Of a stretch of DNA of 64,000 nt, positions 1 through 9,554 are shown one piece after another (the first letter of the stretch is position 1; every line of letters starts with the position of its first letter). Below the pieces are notes generated by a model. It worked only from the letters and a program-made list of their open reading frames with translations. It did no database searches and was not told the DNA's origin. The DNA is from Sphingobacterium hungaricum (GTDB taxonomy: Bacteria > Bacteroidota > Bacteroidia > Sphingobacteriales > Sphingobacteriaceae). The translations under genes were made by a program, and so were the position numbers. The stretch lies in assembly GCF_015210005.1 (NCBI RefSeq), contig NZ_MU158698.1, positions 2,401,337-2,465,336 of the forward strand. The letters run 5' to 3'.

Positions 1-1228
1 TATCGATATCTGCTTGCGTGAGCGTTCCTAGTTCAGCTTTTGCTTCTGCAAAGTTGAGCAATACCTCTGCATACCGAAATATAGGCATGTCATTCGTGGA
101 TTGCCCTGCATCAAAAGTCGAAGCGAGCACATATTTGATGTATTGGTAGCCCGTTACCGAGGTGGCAAAATCAGGAACAGAGGTCTCTGCCGAGCCGATC
201 CGTTTGTAGCCCGGTGTGCGAACTGTTTGGGATAGGCGAGGATCGCGGTTTTGCATTTCTTCGAAAAACTGCATTGTCTGGTAGTTATTGATATCGGTAA
301 AGCGTGTGCCATCTTTCATCAAATAGCTATTAACAAGCGATTTTTGCATGCCCGGCCGTCCATAGGAAGCCGAAAGGATGTAGAAATTCGCAGAATGTAC
401 ATAGGGAACCGCAGCATTGTATTGGCGAGCTAAGATCATTTCCGAAGTAATGGCATCCTCGGCGATGAACAATTCATGATAGGCCGTCGTAGCATTGCTT
501 TTGTAAACCGAGTATACGCCCGAATTGATCAGTTCTTCAGAAGCTTTCGCAGCTTCTTCAAGGATGGGTTCCCAATCGCCTAATCCATGGTATTTTCTAA
601 AGGTTCCTTCGAAAAGGCACATCCTTGATTTTAGGGCTAAAGCAGTCCATTTCGTGATCAGCTGCCCGCTCTTTGCCGTTTGGCCATTTGCAATTGCGAA
701 ATCAATGTCTTCTAGCATGTTCGAAAAAACAAGCTTTCTGGAATCTCTAGTTTTGAATAAGCCTTCATCGTCAATTTCAAGCACAGAGTCATACCAAGGC
801 ACATCGCCAAAACGGACAATCTTGTCAAAGTAAAAGTAAGCTCTAAAAAATCGCGCAATGCCATCGTATTTCAAGCGCGCAGCTTCATCTTGGCATTTAT
901 GCGAATTTTCAAGGTAGAAATTGATCTGGCGAAGCTCGGTCCAGGTCCATCCAGCTCCGCTAGAAGGTGTTTCGCGCGTTCCGCGGATTTCGCTTGCCAA
1001 GGTGTTGCGAGCCTCGTCGTCTGCTTGATTTGGGGTATTGTAATGTATAGCCAAGGCATCCGGAAGTTCGGTATAAAAGGCATTGGTGTAATTCTGTAGC
1101 TCAGCCGCTGTCAAGAAATAATTTTCAGGAGCAAGTTCAGATAATGGATATCTTTCTAAATAATCATCGTTACAAGCCGATAATCCTAAGGCTAGTAAAC
1201 TTATCGCAAATACTTTATATGTTTTCAT
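1..1228 (-). CDS. SusD/RagB-family outer-membrane lipoprotein (3' end cut by window)
   Basis: Surface lipoprotein expected to cap the SusC porin of locus A and bind its nutrient. The start at 1228 gives a lipoprotein signal ending in LSAC with the lipidated Cys at residue 19. About 409 codons are present, reaching the SusD-typical stretch PIFRYAEVLLNFAEAKAELG near the window edge, so roughly the last quarter of a usual 500-600 residue SusD is missing. It begins 8 nt after the susC stop, so the two are co-transcribed. The substrate cannot be told from sequence. Short open frames on either strand inside it are shadows. Confidence 0.93.
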   Translation of the reverse strand, partial: MKTYKVFAISLLALGLSACNDDYLERYPLSELAPENYFLTAAELQNYTNAFYTELPDALAIHYNTPNQADDEARNTLASEIRGTRETPSSGAGWTWTELRQINFYLENSHKCQDEAARLKYDGIARFFRAYFYFDKIVRFGDVPWYDSVLEIDDEGLFKTRDSRKLVFSNMLEDIDFAIANGQTAKSGQLITKWTALALKSRMCLFEGTFRKYHGLGDWEPILEEAAKASEELINSGVYSVYKSNATTAYHELFIAEDAITSEMILARQYNAAVPYVHSANFYILSASYGRPGMQKSLVNSYLMKDGTRFTDINNYQTMQFFEEMQNRDPRLSQTVRTPGYKRIGSAETSVPDFATSVTGYQYIKYVLASTFDAGQSTNDMPIFRYAEVLLNFAEAKAELGTLTQADID

Positions 1229-1236
1229 AGTCTGTG

Positions 1237-4200
1237 TTAGAATGAGATTTGAGCGCCGAATGAAATTACTTTTCCGACAGGATAGCTTCTGCCTGTATTG
1301 TCCGTCATGACTTGTTCAGGATCGATGTAATCCGTTTCAAGTTTCGTCCAGGTATGGAGATTCTCTCCGCTCATATAGACCCTGATCTTGTTGATCTTGA
1401 CCTTATCTAACCATAAGCTCGGTAAAGCATATCCGATGGTCAGGTTCCTTAATTTTAAATACGAAAGGTCTTGCAGATACATGTCATTGTTCACCGAAAG
1501 TTCAGAGTTTTGGGCGGTATAGCCTCTTAAGAATGGGAAATAAGAGTCTGGATTTTCTGCCGACCATATCTTGTCCGGGAAATCGCTGGGAATAAAGGAA
1601 TCATAAGGACGCGCATAGACCGACCAGAAGCCTTGAGCCTCTAAATTGGGGTACCAATGGCGCTTGCCGATGCCTTGTAAGAAAACGGAAGCATCGATGC
1701 CGTTCCAGTTTGCGCTCAAAGTCAGCCCATACGAATAGCGCGGTTGGCTATTTCCGATAATGCGGCGATCGCCAGGGTCGGAGAGGGTGTTGGTTCCGGC
1801 ATTGATTATTCCGTCACCGTTCAGATCTTTGATTTTGATATCACCAGCTTGCAGCATTCTAAGCTCTGCAGTCGGAGCCTGAACTCTCCTGTGGTTAATC
1901 TGATCTTGGTTGACCGTTTTCGCATATTCTTGTGCCTCATCGGTTGTCTTAAAGAAACCATCGTAATGGTATCCCCATATTTCGCCCAATTGCTGGCCTT
2001 CGTAATAGGTATTCAATAAACCGGCAGGATTGCTGAACTTGGTGATCTCGGAGGTATAATCAGATAAAATACCTCGGATGCTGTAGTTGAATGGCTTGTT
2101 GCCTAGGTTAAAATGGTCTCTCCAGGTAACGCTCAGGTCAAATCCTTTTGTCCTTAGATCGGCTGCATTTTCCTGAGGTTCGGTCGCTCCAAATACGTCG
2201 GGCAGGGTTTGGGACACGCTCAGCATGCCAATCGTATTCCGCACGTAATAGTCAGCCTCGACCGCCAAACGATTGTTCATCATGTTAAAATCCAAACCGA
2301 TGTTGCTGGTCGTGATTTTTTCCCAAGTCAATGAATTGGCAACCGGAGCAGGGTCATAAGTCGCATTCAATCGCTGTCCGTCGACCAAATACGAAACCTG
2401 GCCTGTGCCCATCGACGAAATGTAGGCATAGGTGCCAACCTCTTGATTGCCTAAGGAGCCATAGGAATACCTTAGCTTCAAGTTGTTTAAGATGGGTTTG
2501 ATCGGTTCAAAGAACTGCTCCTCACTGATTCTCCATCCGGCAGAGAAGGAAGGAAAAAAGCCAAACCTGCTTGTCTTAGGAAAGCGAGAAGTTCCGTCAT
2601 AGCGTCCGCTCGTTTCGAATAGATATTTTCCATCGTAATCATAGTTCAAGCGATAAAACCCACCGCGCACTGCCCATTCGTCCGATCCGCCTTGAAATTG
2701 TTTTTCTCCGATCACCAAGTCTAGGTCATTCAATGTTTCTGAAAGAAGTTCCTGCCCGATCCCGCCAATGCGTTTATAGATGCGATCTTCTTGGTTAAAA
2801 CCCGCCATTGCGGTCAGGTTATGCTTATCAAAGCTTTTCTGATAATTCGCAAAAATATTGATGAAATGCCAGCTGTACTTAGCCATGTTCTCGGTCAGCT
2901 TATCTTGATTCAAAGCTCCGAGCGCTGAAAGCTCCATCACGCCGGGATATTTCGAATAATATTGCCTAGTCTGGCGATACGAATAATCCGAACGGTATTC
3001 TCGGTATGAATAGTTACCTGTCAAGCTCAAACCTTTGCCAAAATTGATTACGGCTTCAGTCTTGTTCGTAAATTCAGTCCCTCTCGAATAGCCTTTCATC
3101 GTTCCGCTCTCTAAGGCGTTGTGCAATCCATATCCGATCGGATAGCTGTTTATCCCGGAATATCCTGTCAATGTTCCATCTGGATTCCGAGGCACATACA
3201 TGGCGTGGTAGTGATAAGTCGGACTGTTGCTTACATTGTTTGCAACTTGATTAAAGTTCGTTGCCAATCCATTCCAATCATAAGAAGACTTGAAAAAATG
3301 GGTGCTGTTGCTCACCGTTAACCAAGGCCTGATTTCCGAAGAAAGGTTAGATCGGAGATTATATCTTGAAAAATTATCGGGCTTGATGTTGAAGATTCCT
3401 TGCTCATCAGATTTTGCTCCTGATAACGAATAGGTTGTGTTGCCAGACTTTCCGGTGATGGAGATGTTGTGGTCATTTTTTGGACGGACATCATCATACA
3501 GGTAGTTGAACCAATCAAAGTTTGCATAATACCGATAGATGTCCCTGCCGCTGGCATCTTTTTTTGTGACGACCCAAGGTCTCGAAGGATCCTCAGTTTT
3601 ATCATTCACTCGAGCTAGCAGTTCCTCATAATCTTCGTCGGTGTAGCGCGTTGCCCGATAGCCCAATGCATTGTACATCGCATCGTCATTTATTTTGGCG
3701 TTCCAGTAACCTGAAGTGATGTAGTCTGTGTTTGTCGCGTGCGTGGTATATCCAAAGTTAGCGGTGTAATCGATGGAAGTCTGCCCATCTTTGCTGCCTT
3801 TCTTCGTTGTCACTAGAATAACGCCGAAAGCACCCCTTGCACCATAAACGGCTGCTGCGGAGGCATCTTTGAGTACTGTTACCGATTCAACATCATTTAC
3901 ATTTACCCTGTCCAATGTTCCTAGGATACCATCAATCAAAATTAGAGGCCCGCCGCCATTGATCGATGTATTTCCGCGCACATTAACAGAACCGCTGGTG
4001 CCGGGCTGGCCAGAACCAAACACGACATTCAGGTTGGGAATGTTGCCTTGCAAGGCTTGAGTCAATTGCGTGATTGGGCGATCTTCAAATTCTTCACCTG
4101 ATATTTGGCTGACAGCTCCAGTTAAGTTTACTTTTTTCTGCTCACCATAACCCACGACGACCACTTCATCCATTTCGCTCAGCGAGGGGATAAGCGTCGC

Positions 4201-4818
4201 ATTGATTGTCGTCTGTTGGCCTATTGGGATTTCCTGTTTCTCGAAGCCAACGATAGAGAAGACAAGTATGGAAGAAGAATTTTTTAAGGTAATCGAATAA
4301 TTCCCGAAATCATCAGTCATGGTACTGTTTTGACTGCCTTTCTCTGATACGGTCACATTCGCCAGTACTTCCCCTTTTTCATTTAGTATCTTTCCCTGGA
4401 TGGTTCGCTGTTGGTTCCTTTCTTCTTCGATAGCGTTTTCTGAAGTAGGCAGCTTATCTTTCTTTTTATTCAGAATGATATTCTTATCCATTAACCGATA
4501 TTCCAGGTTGTGGGAATGCAAGATGTCGTCTAGGAAATTTGTGACCGCTTGGTTCTTCACATTGATGTTTACCGTCCACGATGAAGGGATGAGCGAGCTG
4601 TCATACAGGATGTTGTATCCGCTTTGTTTCTGGATTTCTTTTAAAACAGTGGTTAGCTTGACATTGTTCTTATGTAAGGTTACCCGTTGTCCATAGGTAA
4701 AAGCGCTGACTTGCAAAATCCCTGTGAACATCAAAATTAGCGATAGCTTCATCGATAATAGTTTAGGTCTTATATATACAGTATCTATTAATACCGATAT
4801 TTTATTTTTTTTATACAT
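1237..4818 (-). CDS. SusC/RagA-family TonB-dependent receptor with STN domain (locus A)
   Basis: 1193-residue outer-membrane importer. Order: long signal region (cleavage near residue 43), STN signalling domain about 45-115, carboxypeptidase-like regulatory domain about 138-211, TonB-box-like MDEVVVVGYG near 216-225, plug about 228-340 containing VNVRGNTSINGGG and VTVLKDASAAAVYGARG, then the 22-strand barrel. In this family the STN domain contacts FecR in the periplasm, so the receptor both imports and senses its ligand. It lies downstream of sigma and FecR and upstream of SusD, all on the minus strand. Length is usual for SusC. Confidence 0.96.
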   Translation of the reverse strand: MYKKNKISVLIDTVYIRPKLLSMKLSLILMFTGILQVSAFTYGQRVTLHKNNVKLTTVLKEIQKQSGYNILYDSSLIPSSWTVNINVKNQAVTNFLDDILHSHNLEYRLMDKNIILNKKKDKLPTSENAIEEERNQQRTIQGKILNEKGEVLANVTVSEKGSQNSTMTDDFGNYSITLKNSSSILVFSIVGFEKQEIPIGQQTTINATLIPSLSEMDEVVVVGYGEQKKVNLTGAVSQISGEEFEDRPITQLTQALQGNIPNLNVVFGSGQPGTSGSVNVRGNTSINGGGPLILIDGILGTLDRVNVNDVESVTVLKDASAAAVYGARGAFGVILVTTKKGSKDGQTSIDYTANFGYTTHATNTDYITSGYWNAKINDDAMYNALGYRATRYTDEDYEELLARVNDKTEDPSRPWVVTKKDASGRDIYRYYANFDWFNYLYDDVRPKNDHNISITGKSGNTTYSLSGAKSDEQGIFNIKPDNFSRYNLRSNLSSEIRPWLTVSNSTHFFKSSYDWNGLATNFNQVANNVSNSPTYHYHAMYVPRNPDGTLTGYSGINSYPIGYGLHNALESGTMKGYSRGTEFTNKTEAVINFGKGLSLTGNYSYREYRSDYSYRQTRQYYSKYPGVMELSALGALNQDKLTENMAKYSWHFINIFANYQKSFDKHNLTAMAGFNQEDRIYKRIGGIGQELLSETLNDLDLVIGEKQFQGGSDEWAVRGGFYRLNYDYDGKYLFETSGRYDGTSRFPKTSRFGFFPSFSAGWRISEEQFFEPIKPILNNLKLRYSYGSLGNQEVGTYAYISSMGTGQVSYLVDGQRLNATYDPAPVANSLTWEKITTSNIGLDFNMMNNRLAVEADYYVRNTIGMLSVSQTLPDVFGATEPQENAADLRTKGFDLSVTWRDHFNLGNKPFNYSIRGILSDYTSEITKFSNPAGLLNTYYEGQQLGEIWGYHYDGFFKTTDEAQEYAKTVNQDQINHRRVQAPTAELRMLQAGDIKIKDLNGDGIINAGTNTLSDPGDRRIIGNSQPRYSYGLTLSANWNGIDASVFLQGIGKRHWYPNLEAQGFWSVYARPYDSFIPSDFPDKIWSAENPDSYFPFLRGYTAQNSELSVNNDMYLQDLSYLKLRNLTIGYALPSLWLDKVKINKIRVYMSGENLHTWTKLETDYIDPEQVMTDNTGRSYPVGKVISFGAQISF

Positions 4819-4879
4819 TTGTAATTCGGTTGGTTAATCGTAACAAGTTAATTTTCAATCGGAAGTCGTAAGACTTTAT

Positions 4880-4906
4880 ATCAGGGGCGGTCGCAACGCT
4901 CCTGAT
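4880..4906 (-). promoter_or_regulatory. Stem-loop in the fecR-susC gap (locus A)
   Basis: On the coding strand, arm ATCAGGAGCG pairs with CGCCCCTGAT around a 7-nt loop TTGCGAC. The stem is 10 bp with one mismatch and starts exactly 20 nt after the fecR stop. No U-tract follows, so it is not a plain terminator. A similar hairpin lies at the same distance after the locus B fecR. A leader, processing site or mRNA-stability element is inferred. Confidence 0.5.
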
Positions 4907-4926
4907 TTTCCTTTCCAAGTAGATTA

Positions 4927-6114
4927 TTATTTCATGACTAAAATCCTCCTTCCATCGATTTTAAATCTAATTGATCCGGTCATTTCTATAGCATCTAGCA
5001 CCTTATCGATCTGTTCATATTTTGAAACAGTACCCGTAAAATGAATATCATCCACCTTGCTCAGGTAGTCAATCTCTACATCATACCAGGCGGATAAAAT
5101 GTCCATAACTTCATGGATCGATGCATTATCGAAAGCAAATGATCCGTTCTTCCAAGCGGTAATGTAGAATGGGTCGATCGCGATGATGTCTATGTTGTTC
5201 TTCTGCTCTTCGTAAATCGCTTGTTGGTTAGGCTTTAGCACGAATTTCTTCCCGTCTGCATAAGTTAGCCTAACTGAACCTTCCACCAGCGTGGTTCTGA
5301 TTTTGTTATTCTTGCTTTGGATATTAAAGATCGTTCCTAGCACTTCCAGTTTTTGCGAACCTGTATTCACAATGAATGGCACATGATGTTGTTGAGATTG
5401 AATTTTGCTGACATCAAAATAAGCCTCGCCTTTTAGTTCGACCTCACGGCTTTCCTTGTCAAAATTCAATGGGTATTTAAGTTCGGAAGATGAGTTGACC
5501 CAAATCTTTGTGCCATCTGGAAGCACCAGGTGATATTCTCCAGCCTTCGGCGTGATTATGGTATTGTAGACAATTTGCTGATCTTTTAATTGGGGATCTA
5601 GCTGATAGGATAGGACGCCATCGATATCTTTTTGGATTGCATAGCCATCTAAATAGATGACTGTATCATTTTTTAAGGTTTCCAGATCGATAATAGTCCC
5701 ATCATCCAAGACCACTTTTGCTTTGCTTCCTCCCGGAATGATTTCCGTTTTGGATAAGCTTAGGTCTGCTAATTCTTGCGATGATTGGTTCTTCATAAAG
5801 TAGAAACCGATTGTTGAGAAGAATAACAAACAGGCAGCGGCCGCAGAAAGCCAGTAGACGAGTCGGTGTTTAGTATTTTTTTGCGGAGCAATTACTTGTT
5901 GAACTTCCTTGTTCGAGAGGATGTTTTGAAAAATTTGATCGGAAGAGCTGATTTCAATCTCTTGCGAATCCGCTCCGAGCTCATCCACTATTTCAAGCAA
6001 AAATTCGTCGCTCGGATTATTTTTTAAATAATGCTTGAGCAGGTATAGGTCTTGATCAGAGATCGTGTGATTCTGAAATTGATTTATTAAGGCTTTTAAT
6101 TTTTCTTTATTCAA
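4927..6114 (-). CDS. FecR-family anti-sigma factor (locus A)
   Basis: 395-residue single-pass inner-membrane regulator. The cytoplasmic N-terminus (1-80) would hold the ECF sigma factor; one TM helix at about 85-107; a periplasmic FecR domain about 185-290 with the typical TPKAGEYHLVLPDGTKIWVN stretch; and a C-terminal STN-like DUF4974 domain about 320-395 that faces the receptor. It lies 57 nt downstream of its sigma gene and 108 nt upstream of susC, all co-directional. By family knowledge, ligand-loaded receptor signals through this protein to release the sigma factor. Confidence 0.95.
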   Translation of the reverse strand: MNKEKLKALINQFQNHTISDQDLYLLKHYLKNNPSDEFLLEIVDELGADSQEIEISSSDQIFQNILSNKEVQQVIAPQKNTKHRLVYWLSAAAACLLFFSTIGFYFMKNQSSQELADLSLSKTEIIPGGSKAKVVLDDGTIIDLETLKNDTVIYLDGYAIQKDIDGVLSYQLDPQLKDQQIVYNTIITPKAGEYHLVLPDGTKIWVNSSSELKYPLNFDKESREVELKGEAYFDVSKIQSQQHHVPFIVNTGSQKLEVLGTIFNIQSKNNKIRTTLVEGSVRLTYADGKKFVLKPNQQAIYEEQKNNIDIIAIDPFYITAWKNGSFAFDNASIHEVMDILSAWYDVEIDYLSKVDDIHFTGTVSKYEQIDKVLDAIEMTGSIRFKIDGRRILVMK

Positions 6115-6171
6115 CGTTTTTGACTTTGTTAAAAGTATAAACGCTGAAGCATGGGGAGAAGGACTATCGGT

Positions 6172-6753
6172 TTATAAAAAAAATAGAAAAAAGATTAAGG
6201 AGTAGATTTTCTCTATTTTCCATTTTATCTTTTTCGAAGCAGAAATCAACTGGTTTTTTATTGTGTTTTTTGATACGCCCGATCGATCAGCAATTTCATG
6301 GTAGGAAAAACCTTCCAGTTTATTTAATCGATAAACTTCTTGTTCCTTGACAGAAAGCTCATTCATAGCAAGTTCCAATGTGCGAGACAGATCTGCAGCA
6401 TGAATTTGCTCTTCGGTAATTCGACTCTCTTCACTCCATTCCTGAGCAAGGTGATCTCGGTATTTAGCCTTAACCACACGCTTGCGAAAATCAGAAATCA
6501 TCATCCGTTTGCTGACAACAAAAAGATAAGGATACAATCCTGACGAATCTGTCAAGCTATCTCTTTTTAAAAACAATGTGGTAAAAACTTCCTGCACTAA
6601 TTCTTCGCTATCTTCTCTGTTTTTTGTAAACGAATAGATATAATGAAAGATCGGTTTGTGAAATAGATCAAAGATCTTTCGGAAGACCGACGGATCTCCT
6701 TCTCTGAATTTCACAAATTCTTTTTCAGAAATTTCTGTTTTAAAGCGATTCAT
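6172..6753 (-). CDS. ECF RNA polymerase sigma factor (locus A)
   Basis: 193-residue sigma-70 family ECF factor. Region 2 spans about 24-90 (FHKPIFHYIYSFTKNREDSEELVQ in two parts) and region 4 about 125-180 with the helix-turn-helix FSYHEIADRSGVSKNTIKNQ. Usual length for the Bacteroidota FecI-like group. The protein ends in a purely hydrophobic tail, IYSLIFFLFFL, after region 4; a similar tail ends the locus B factor. It is first in a minus-strand series sigma, FecR, SusC, SusD, so it probably drives that locus. I found no clear TAnnTTTG element before it. Confidence 0.94.
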   Translation of the reverse strand: MNRFKTEISEKEFVKFREGDPSVFRKIFDLFHKPIFHYIYSFTKNREDSEELVQEVFTTLFLKRDSLTDSSGLYPYLFVVSKRMMISDFRKRVVKAKYRDHLAQEWSEESRITEEQIHAADLSRTLELAMNELSVKEQEVYRLNKLEGFSYHEIADRSGVSKNTIKNQLISASKKIKWKIEKIYSLIFFLFFL

Positions 6754-6930
6754 TTACCTCAATTAGCTTAGCTTGATAATTCAATAAAATTAGTCAATCA
6801 AGTTAACCAGCGTATTACAGAATGTTTAACTTATTGTTAATTTACAGTAGGCTGTTGATTGTTTTTATAATTGTAATCCGAAGCTAACGATAATCCTTTG
6901 CAAAATCAAGCATCTGCTAATTTGAAGCTA

Positions 6931-7830
6931 TTATTTTGCCACTCTAACTTTATACAATTTGGTCGAGGGAATGTGTATTTTCCGTGTAGGATGCTGGCTA
7001 TAGATGTTAAATGTCCACCAGCTTTCTTCTGCTTTGGTATATACCAAGGTATTGGTTATCGGGTCGAAATTGGCAGATTTCACATTTTCTATTTTTTTCA
7101 ACGGTTCAAATTCTTCAAATGTATCCGCAACTACATTGTAGTTGAAAACTGAATGATGGGTAGATACCAATAGCCTGTCTTTATCGATTACAGAAAGATC
7201 ATGTCCGCCTAAATCTGGAAGTTTTACCGTTTTTAATAGAGTCAATTCGACTTTGTTGCCTTTGTCAAACCCTACTTTGTACGTTCGAAGATTATCATAA
7301 CCCAAAGCATACAGAACCTGCCTTTCTGCATCCCAGCTAACCCCATGGCCTGAATACAAAGAGTCTTTCGCCAGCACAAGTTCGGGTTTCGATCGATGGT
7401 AGATTTCCAAGCTGTTTCCTTTTGCGTGCGTCGAATTTGCGACAGCGATTAAGTTGTTGGAAAGAATTTCAGCAGAATGCGCCATTGGTGTTTGCGCGTA
7501 GAATTCAACCTTTTTGGTCTTAATGTCGACTATGCAGGTTGCCCCGCCTGAAGATGTAAGTAGTAATTTTGTATTGTTGTCGATCAATTTGCATTCATCC
7601 AATGGAACTAGCAGTTTCTGATAGTGAAGGGGAATCTGTTTTTCAGCTTCGCTGACCTTCCAATTCCACACGATCTGCGATTGCTGATCGCTTGCGTCGG
7701 GGTTGATGACTAATACTTCGTTTCCGCCGCATGCGACCCAAAAGCCTTTGGGAACCGCCTTGGTTATTTGCGCATTTAAATTTGTTGTCAATAACAGAAC
7801 TAAGACTGCGAGTAGGCTTGATTTTTTCAT
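6931..7830 (-). CDS. Secreted beta-propeller-like protein, DUF6528-type
   Basis: 299 residues with a Sec signal (MKKSSLLAVLVLLLTTNLNA then QI). The body has repeated short beta motifs such as GFWVACGGNEVLVINPDAS, GGATCIVDIKTKKVEFYA and HDLSVIDKDRLLVSTHHS, consistent with a six- or seven-bladed propeller; I match it to DUF6528 from memory. Members usually sit by SusC/SusD or glycan loci. It starts 11 nt after the stop of the upstream HTH regulator gene, so they form one transcript, and it precedes the locus A sigma gene by 177 bp. Ligand unknown. Confidence 0.75.
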   Translation of the reverse strand: MKKSSLLAVLVLLLTTNLNAQITKAVPKGFWVACGGNEVLVINPDASDQQSQIVWNWKVSEAEKQIPLHYQKLLVPLDECKLIDNNTKLLLTSSGGATCIVDIKTKKVEFYAQTPMAHSAEILSNNLIAVANSTHAKGNSLEIYHRSKPELVLAKDSLYSGHGVSWDAERQVLYALGYDNLRTYKVGFDKGNKVELTLLKTVKLPDLGGHDLSVIDKDRLLVSTHHSVFNYNVVADTFEEFEPLKKIENVKSANFDPITNTLVYTKAEESWWTFNIYSQHPTRKIHIPSTKLYKVRVAK

Positions 7831-7841
7831 ACTTGATTTAT

Positions 7842-8798
7842 TTATCCGAATTCATGTGCGGATACAATTTGATTTTTGTAGAAGTCTATCTTTTGATATG
7901 CCCGATTGAAGAAAATTTTCTTGTCGCGAGTGCCCGCTTTATTTAGCAGTTTAGAATTTTTTAACTGATGCTGGAAAAAATCAAACGCATTTTTGCAGGT
8001 ATCCGTATCTTTTGTGATAAAATAGCCAAGCATCGTATACGGAACGAACAGTGATTTCTGATTCGCATCTGCGACCAAGACATTGTTATTGAGAATCAAT
8101 AACTCGTGATAATATAAATGATACTGATCATTCTTCGGAACGCATTGATTTTCTATTTCGAAAATTAGTTCTTTCATGCTTTCGCAAAGTGCTTTTGCAT
8201 TGTCGGATGATAGCAATCCAGATTGAAAAAAATAGACAATTTGTTGCAGGGTGCTATTGATCGTAGTGTCGTTCCAGATTTCATGCCTGTCCACATCTGA
8301 ATAGAATGCCTTTAATTTTAAGCTGTTTTCTAAGGTCGGAGCTTTCAGTTCAAAGGATTCAAATGATTGGCTTTCACGTTCAAATTCAAGAAGATTTAGC
8401 CAGACAAAGAGCTTGAATTTGGATAATAAATTGGTATTTATCGTATAGAACAAGGGAATGTCTTTTGCCGAATAATAGACTGAAGTTTCTTTTGTTGCGG
8501 GATATTCGTTCAAGGATCTGATCGAACTTTCTAAATAATTCGAAAGATCTTGAAAACTTCGGATTTCCTTAGTTTTCTTCACCAACACACTTTCCTCTTC
8601 CTGAAAAACAGTATCCATCGAGATTCCAAAATGCTGTACCAGCAAAACTGCTTCATCAATCGAAAACTTGCTTTTCATCGAGATACGACGATGCGAGGCG
8701 TCATAACTGATATCCAACACAGCAGAAACTAGTTCAATCAATGAATTATTCTTTGCATTTTTTTTATGCATGGCTTGAATCAATAGTTCCTGATACAT
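7842..8798 (-). CDS. Helix-turn-helix transcriptional regulator, large C-terminal domain
   Basis: 318 residues. The first 65 or so form an XRE/Cro-like helix-turn-helix (NSLIELVSAVLDIS then YDASHRRISMKSKFSIDEA, then VLLVQHFGISMDTVF). The remaining 250 residues are helical, rich in Phe, Tyr and Leu, with no recognised ligand motif. This resembles a Bacteroidota-specific regulator family of unknown signal. It is divergent from the LA_2272-type gene with a 110-bp shared promoter region, which suggests it controls that pair and its own gene. Followed in the same operon by the DUF6528-type protein. Confidence 0.7.
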   Translation of the reverse strand: MYQELLIQAMHKKNAKNNSLIELVSAVLDISYDASHRRISMKSKFSIDEAVLLVQHFGISMDTVFQEEESVLVKKTKEIRSFQDLSNYLESSIRSLNEYPATKETSVYYSAKDIPLFYTINTNLLSKFKLFVWLNLLEFERESQSFESFELKAPTLENSLKLKAFYSDVDRHEIWNDTTINSTLQQIVYFFQSGLLSSDNAKALCESMKELIFEIENQCVPKNDQYHLYYHELLILNNNVLVADANQKSLFVPYTMLGYFITKDTDTCKNAFDFFQHQLKNSKLLNKAGTRDKKIFFNRAYQKIDFYKNQIVSAHEFG

Positions 8799-8820
8799 TC
8801 GTTCTGTTTTGTGATTATCA

Positions 8821-8854
8821 CAAATATATCGAATAAGATTATTGTATTGCGCAA
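8821..8854 (-). promoter_or_regulatory. Promoter for the HTH regulator gene
   Basis: Minus strand reads TTG, 23 nt, then TATATTTG (8821-8828), matching the Bacteroidota consensus TTG-N17-23-TAnnTTTG. The predicted start is a few nt inside the 5' end region before the ATG at 8798. Confidence 0.5.
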
Positions 8855-8875
8855 TTTTCTTGACAAAAACCGCAA

Positions 8876-8883
8876 TAGTTTTG
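8876..8883 (+). promoter_or_regulatory. -7 element for the LA_2272-type operon
   Basis: TAGTTTTG fits TAnnTTTG, 25 nt before the ATG at 8909. A TTG at 8860-8862 is only 13 nt upstream, shorter than usual, so the -33 part is weak and an activator may be needed. Confidence 0.4.
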
Positions 8884-8908
8884 TGTTGTCAATTAAAAGA
8901 TAAACAAC

Positions 8909-9550
8909 ATGAAAACACTGCTTACAACTTTACTTATTGTATTCTGTTTGAATACGATATACGGACAGAAGAGAAAGATCTTTAGCCTGTCACCTATGAC
9001 AGGCGATACCGAACAAGTCAACGGGCTTGTTGTCGGGGTCGGTCATTTTCAAGAAAGTCAATACGTCCAACGAGTCAACGGGATCAATATCGATTTGATG
9101 GTGCTGTCGCCGATGGTAGTTCTCTATAGCCTAGATGGAAAACATTCGGAGGAACGGACAGGATTGAAATTAATTTCGAATGGATTGAACCTAGCTGTTG
9201 GGGGGTATATGGAAGGAACTGTGCATAATGGATTGAGTTTCGCGATGTACAATTTTTCGGATAAAATAAATGGTTTGAGCGTGAATGCGACTTATAATCG
9301 AGTCGTGAGCATGAATGGATTGCATATTTCGGGTTTCGGAAACTTTTCTGAATCTGCACATGGAATCAACATCGGCATCTCGAACCGAAATGACTACATG
9401 AAAGGTATTCAGCTTGGAGTTTATAACGCGTCAACAGATTTCACAGGCTTACAGATTGGCATTTATAATAAAACCAACGCGCTGAGCGGATTGCAATTAG
9501 GTTTTTGGAATAAGAACGGAAGCCGAAGTTTACCATTTATCAATTTTTAA
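8909..9550 (+). CDS. LA_2272-type surface repeat protein
   Basis: 213 residues with a signal peptide (MKTLLTTLLIVFCLNTIYG). From about residue 30 on, short repeats of the form N/xGL-x-hydrophobic-G-x-x-N recur roughly every 20 residues: VNGLVVGVGH, SNGLNLAVGG, HNGLSFAMYN, INGLSVNATY, MNGLHISGFG, AHGINIGISN, MKGIQLGVYN, FTGLQIGIYN, LSGLQLGFWN. It ends in the family-typical NKNGSRSLPFINF. The repeat pattern fits a beta-solenoid or barrel at the cell surface. Function unknown in the family. Four nt separate it from the next gene. Confidence 0.8.
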   Translation: MKTLLTTLLIVFCLNTIYGQKRKIFSLSPMTGDTEQVNGLVVGVGHFQESQYVQRVNGINIDLMVLSPMVVLYSLDGKHSEERTGLKLISNGLNLAVGGYMEGTVHNGLSFAMYNFSDKINGLSVNATYNRVVSMNGLHISGFGNFSESAHGINIGISNRNDYMKGIQLGVYNASTDFTGLQIGIYNKTNALSGLQLGFWNKNGSRSLPFINF

Positions 9551-9554
9551 CCTT

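Noticed and set aside
871..1099. Overlapping small frames on both strands inside the susD gene
   Set aside because: They are shadows of the susD coding frame and have no signal, family or start context.
3318..3605. 95-residue frame on the same strand inside susC
   Set aside because: Out-of-frame shadow of the plug-barrel region; the susC frame is continuous through it.
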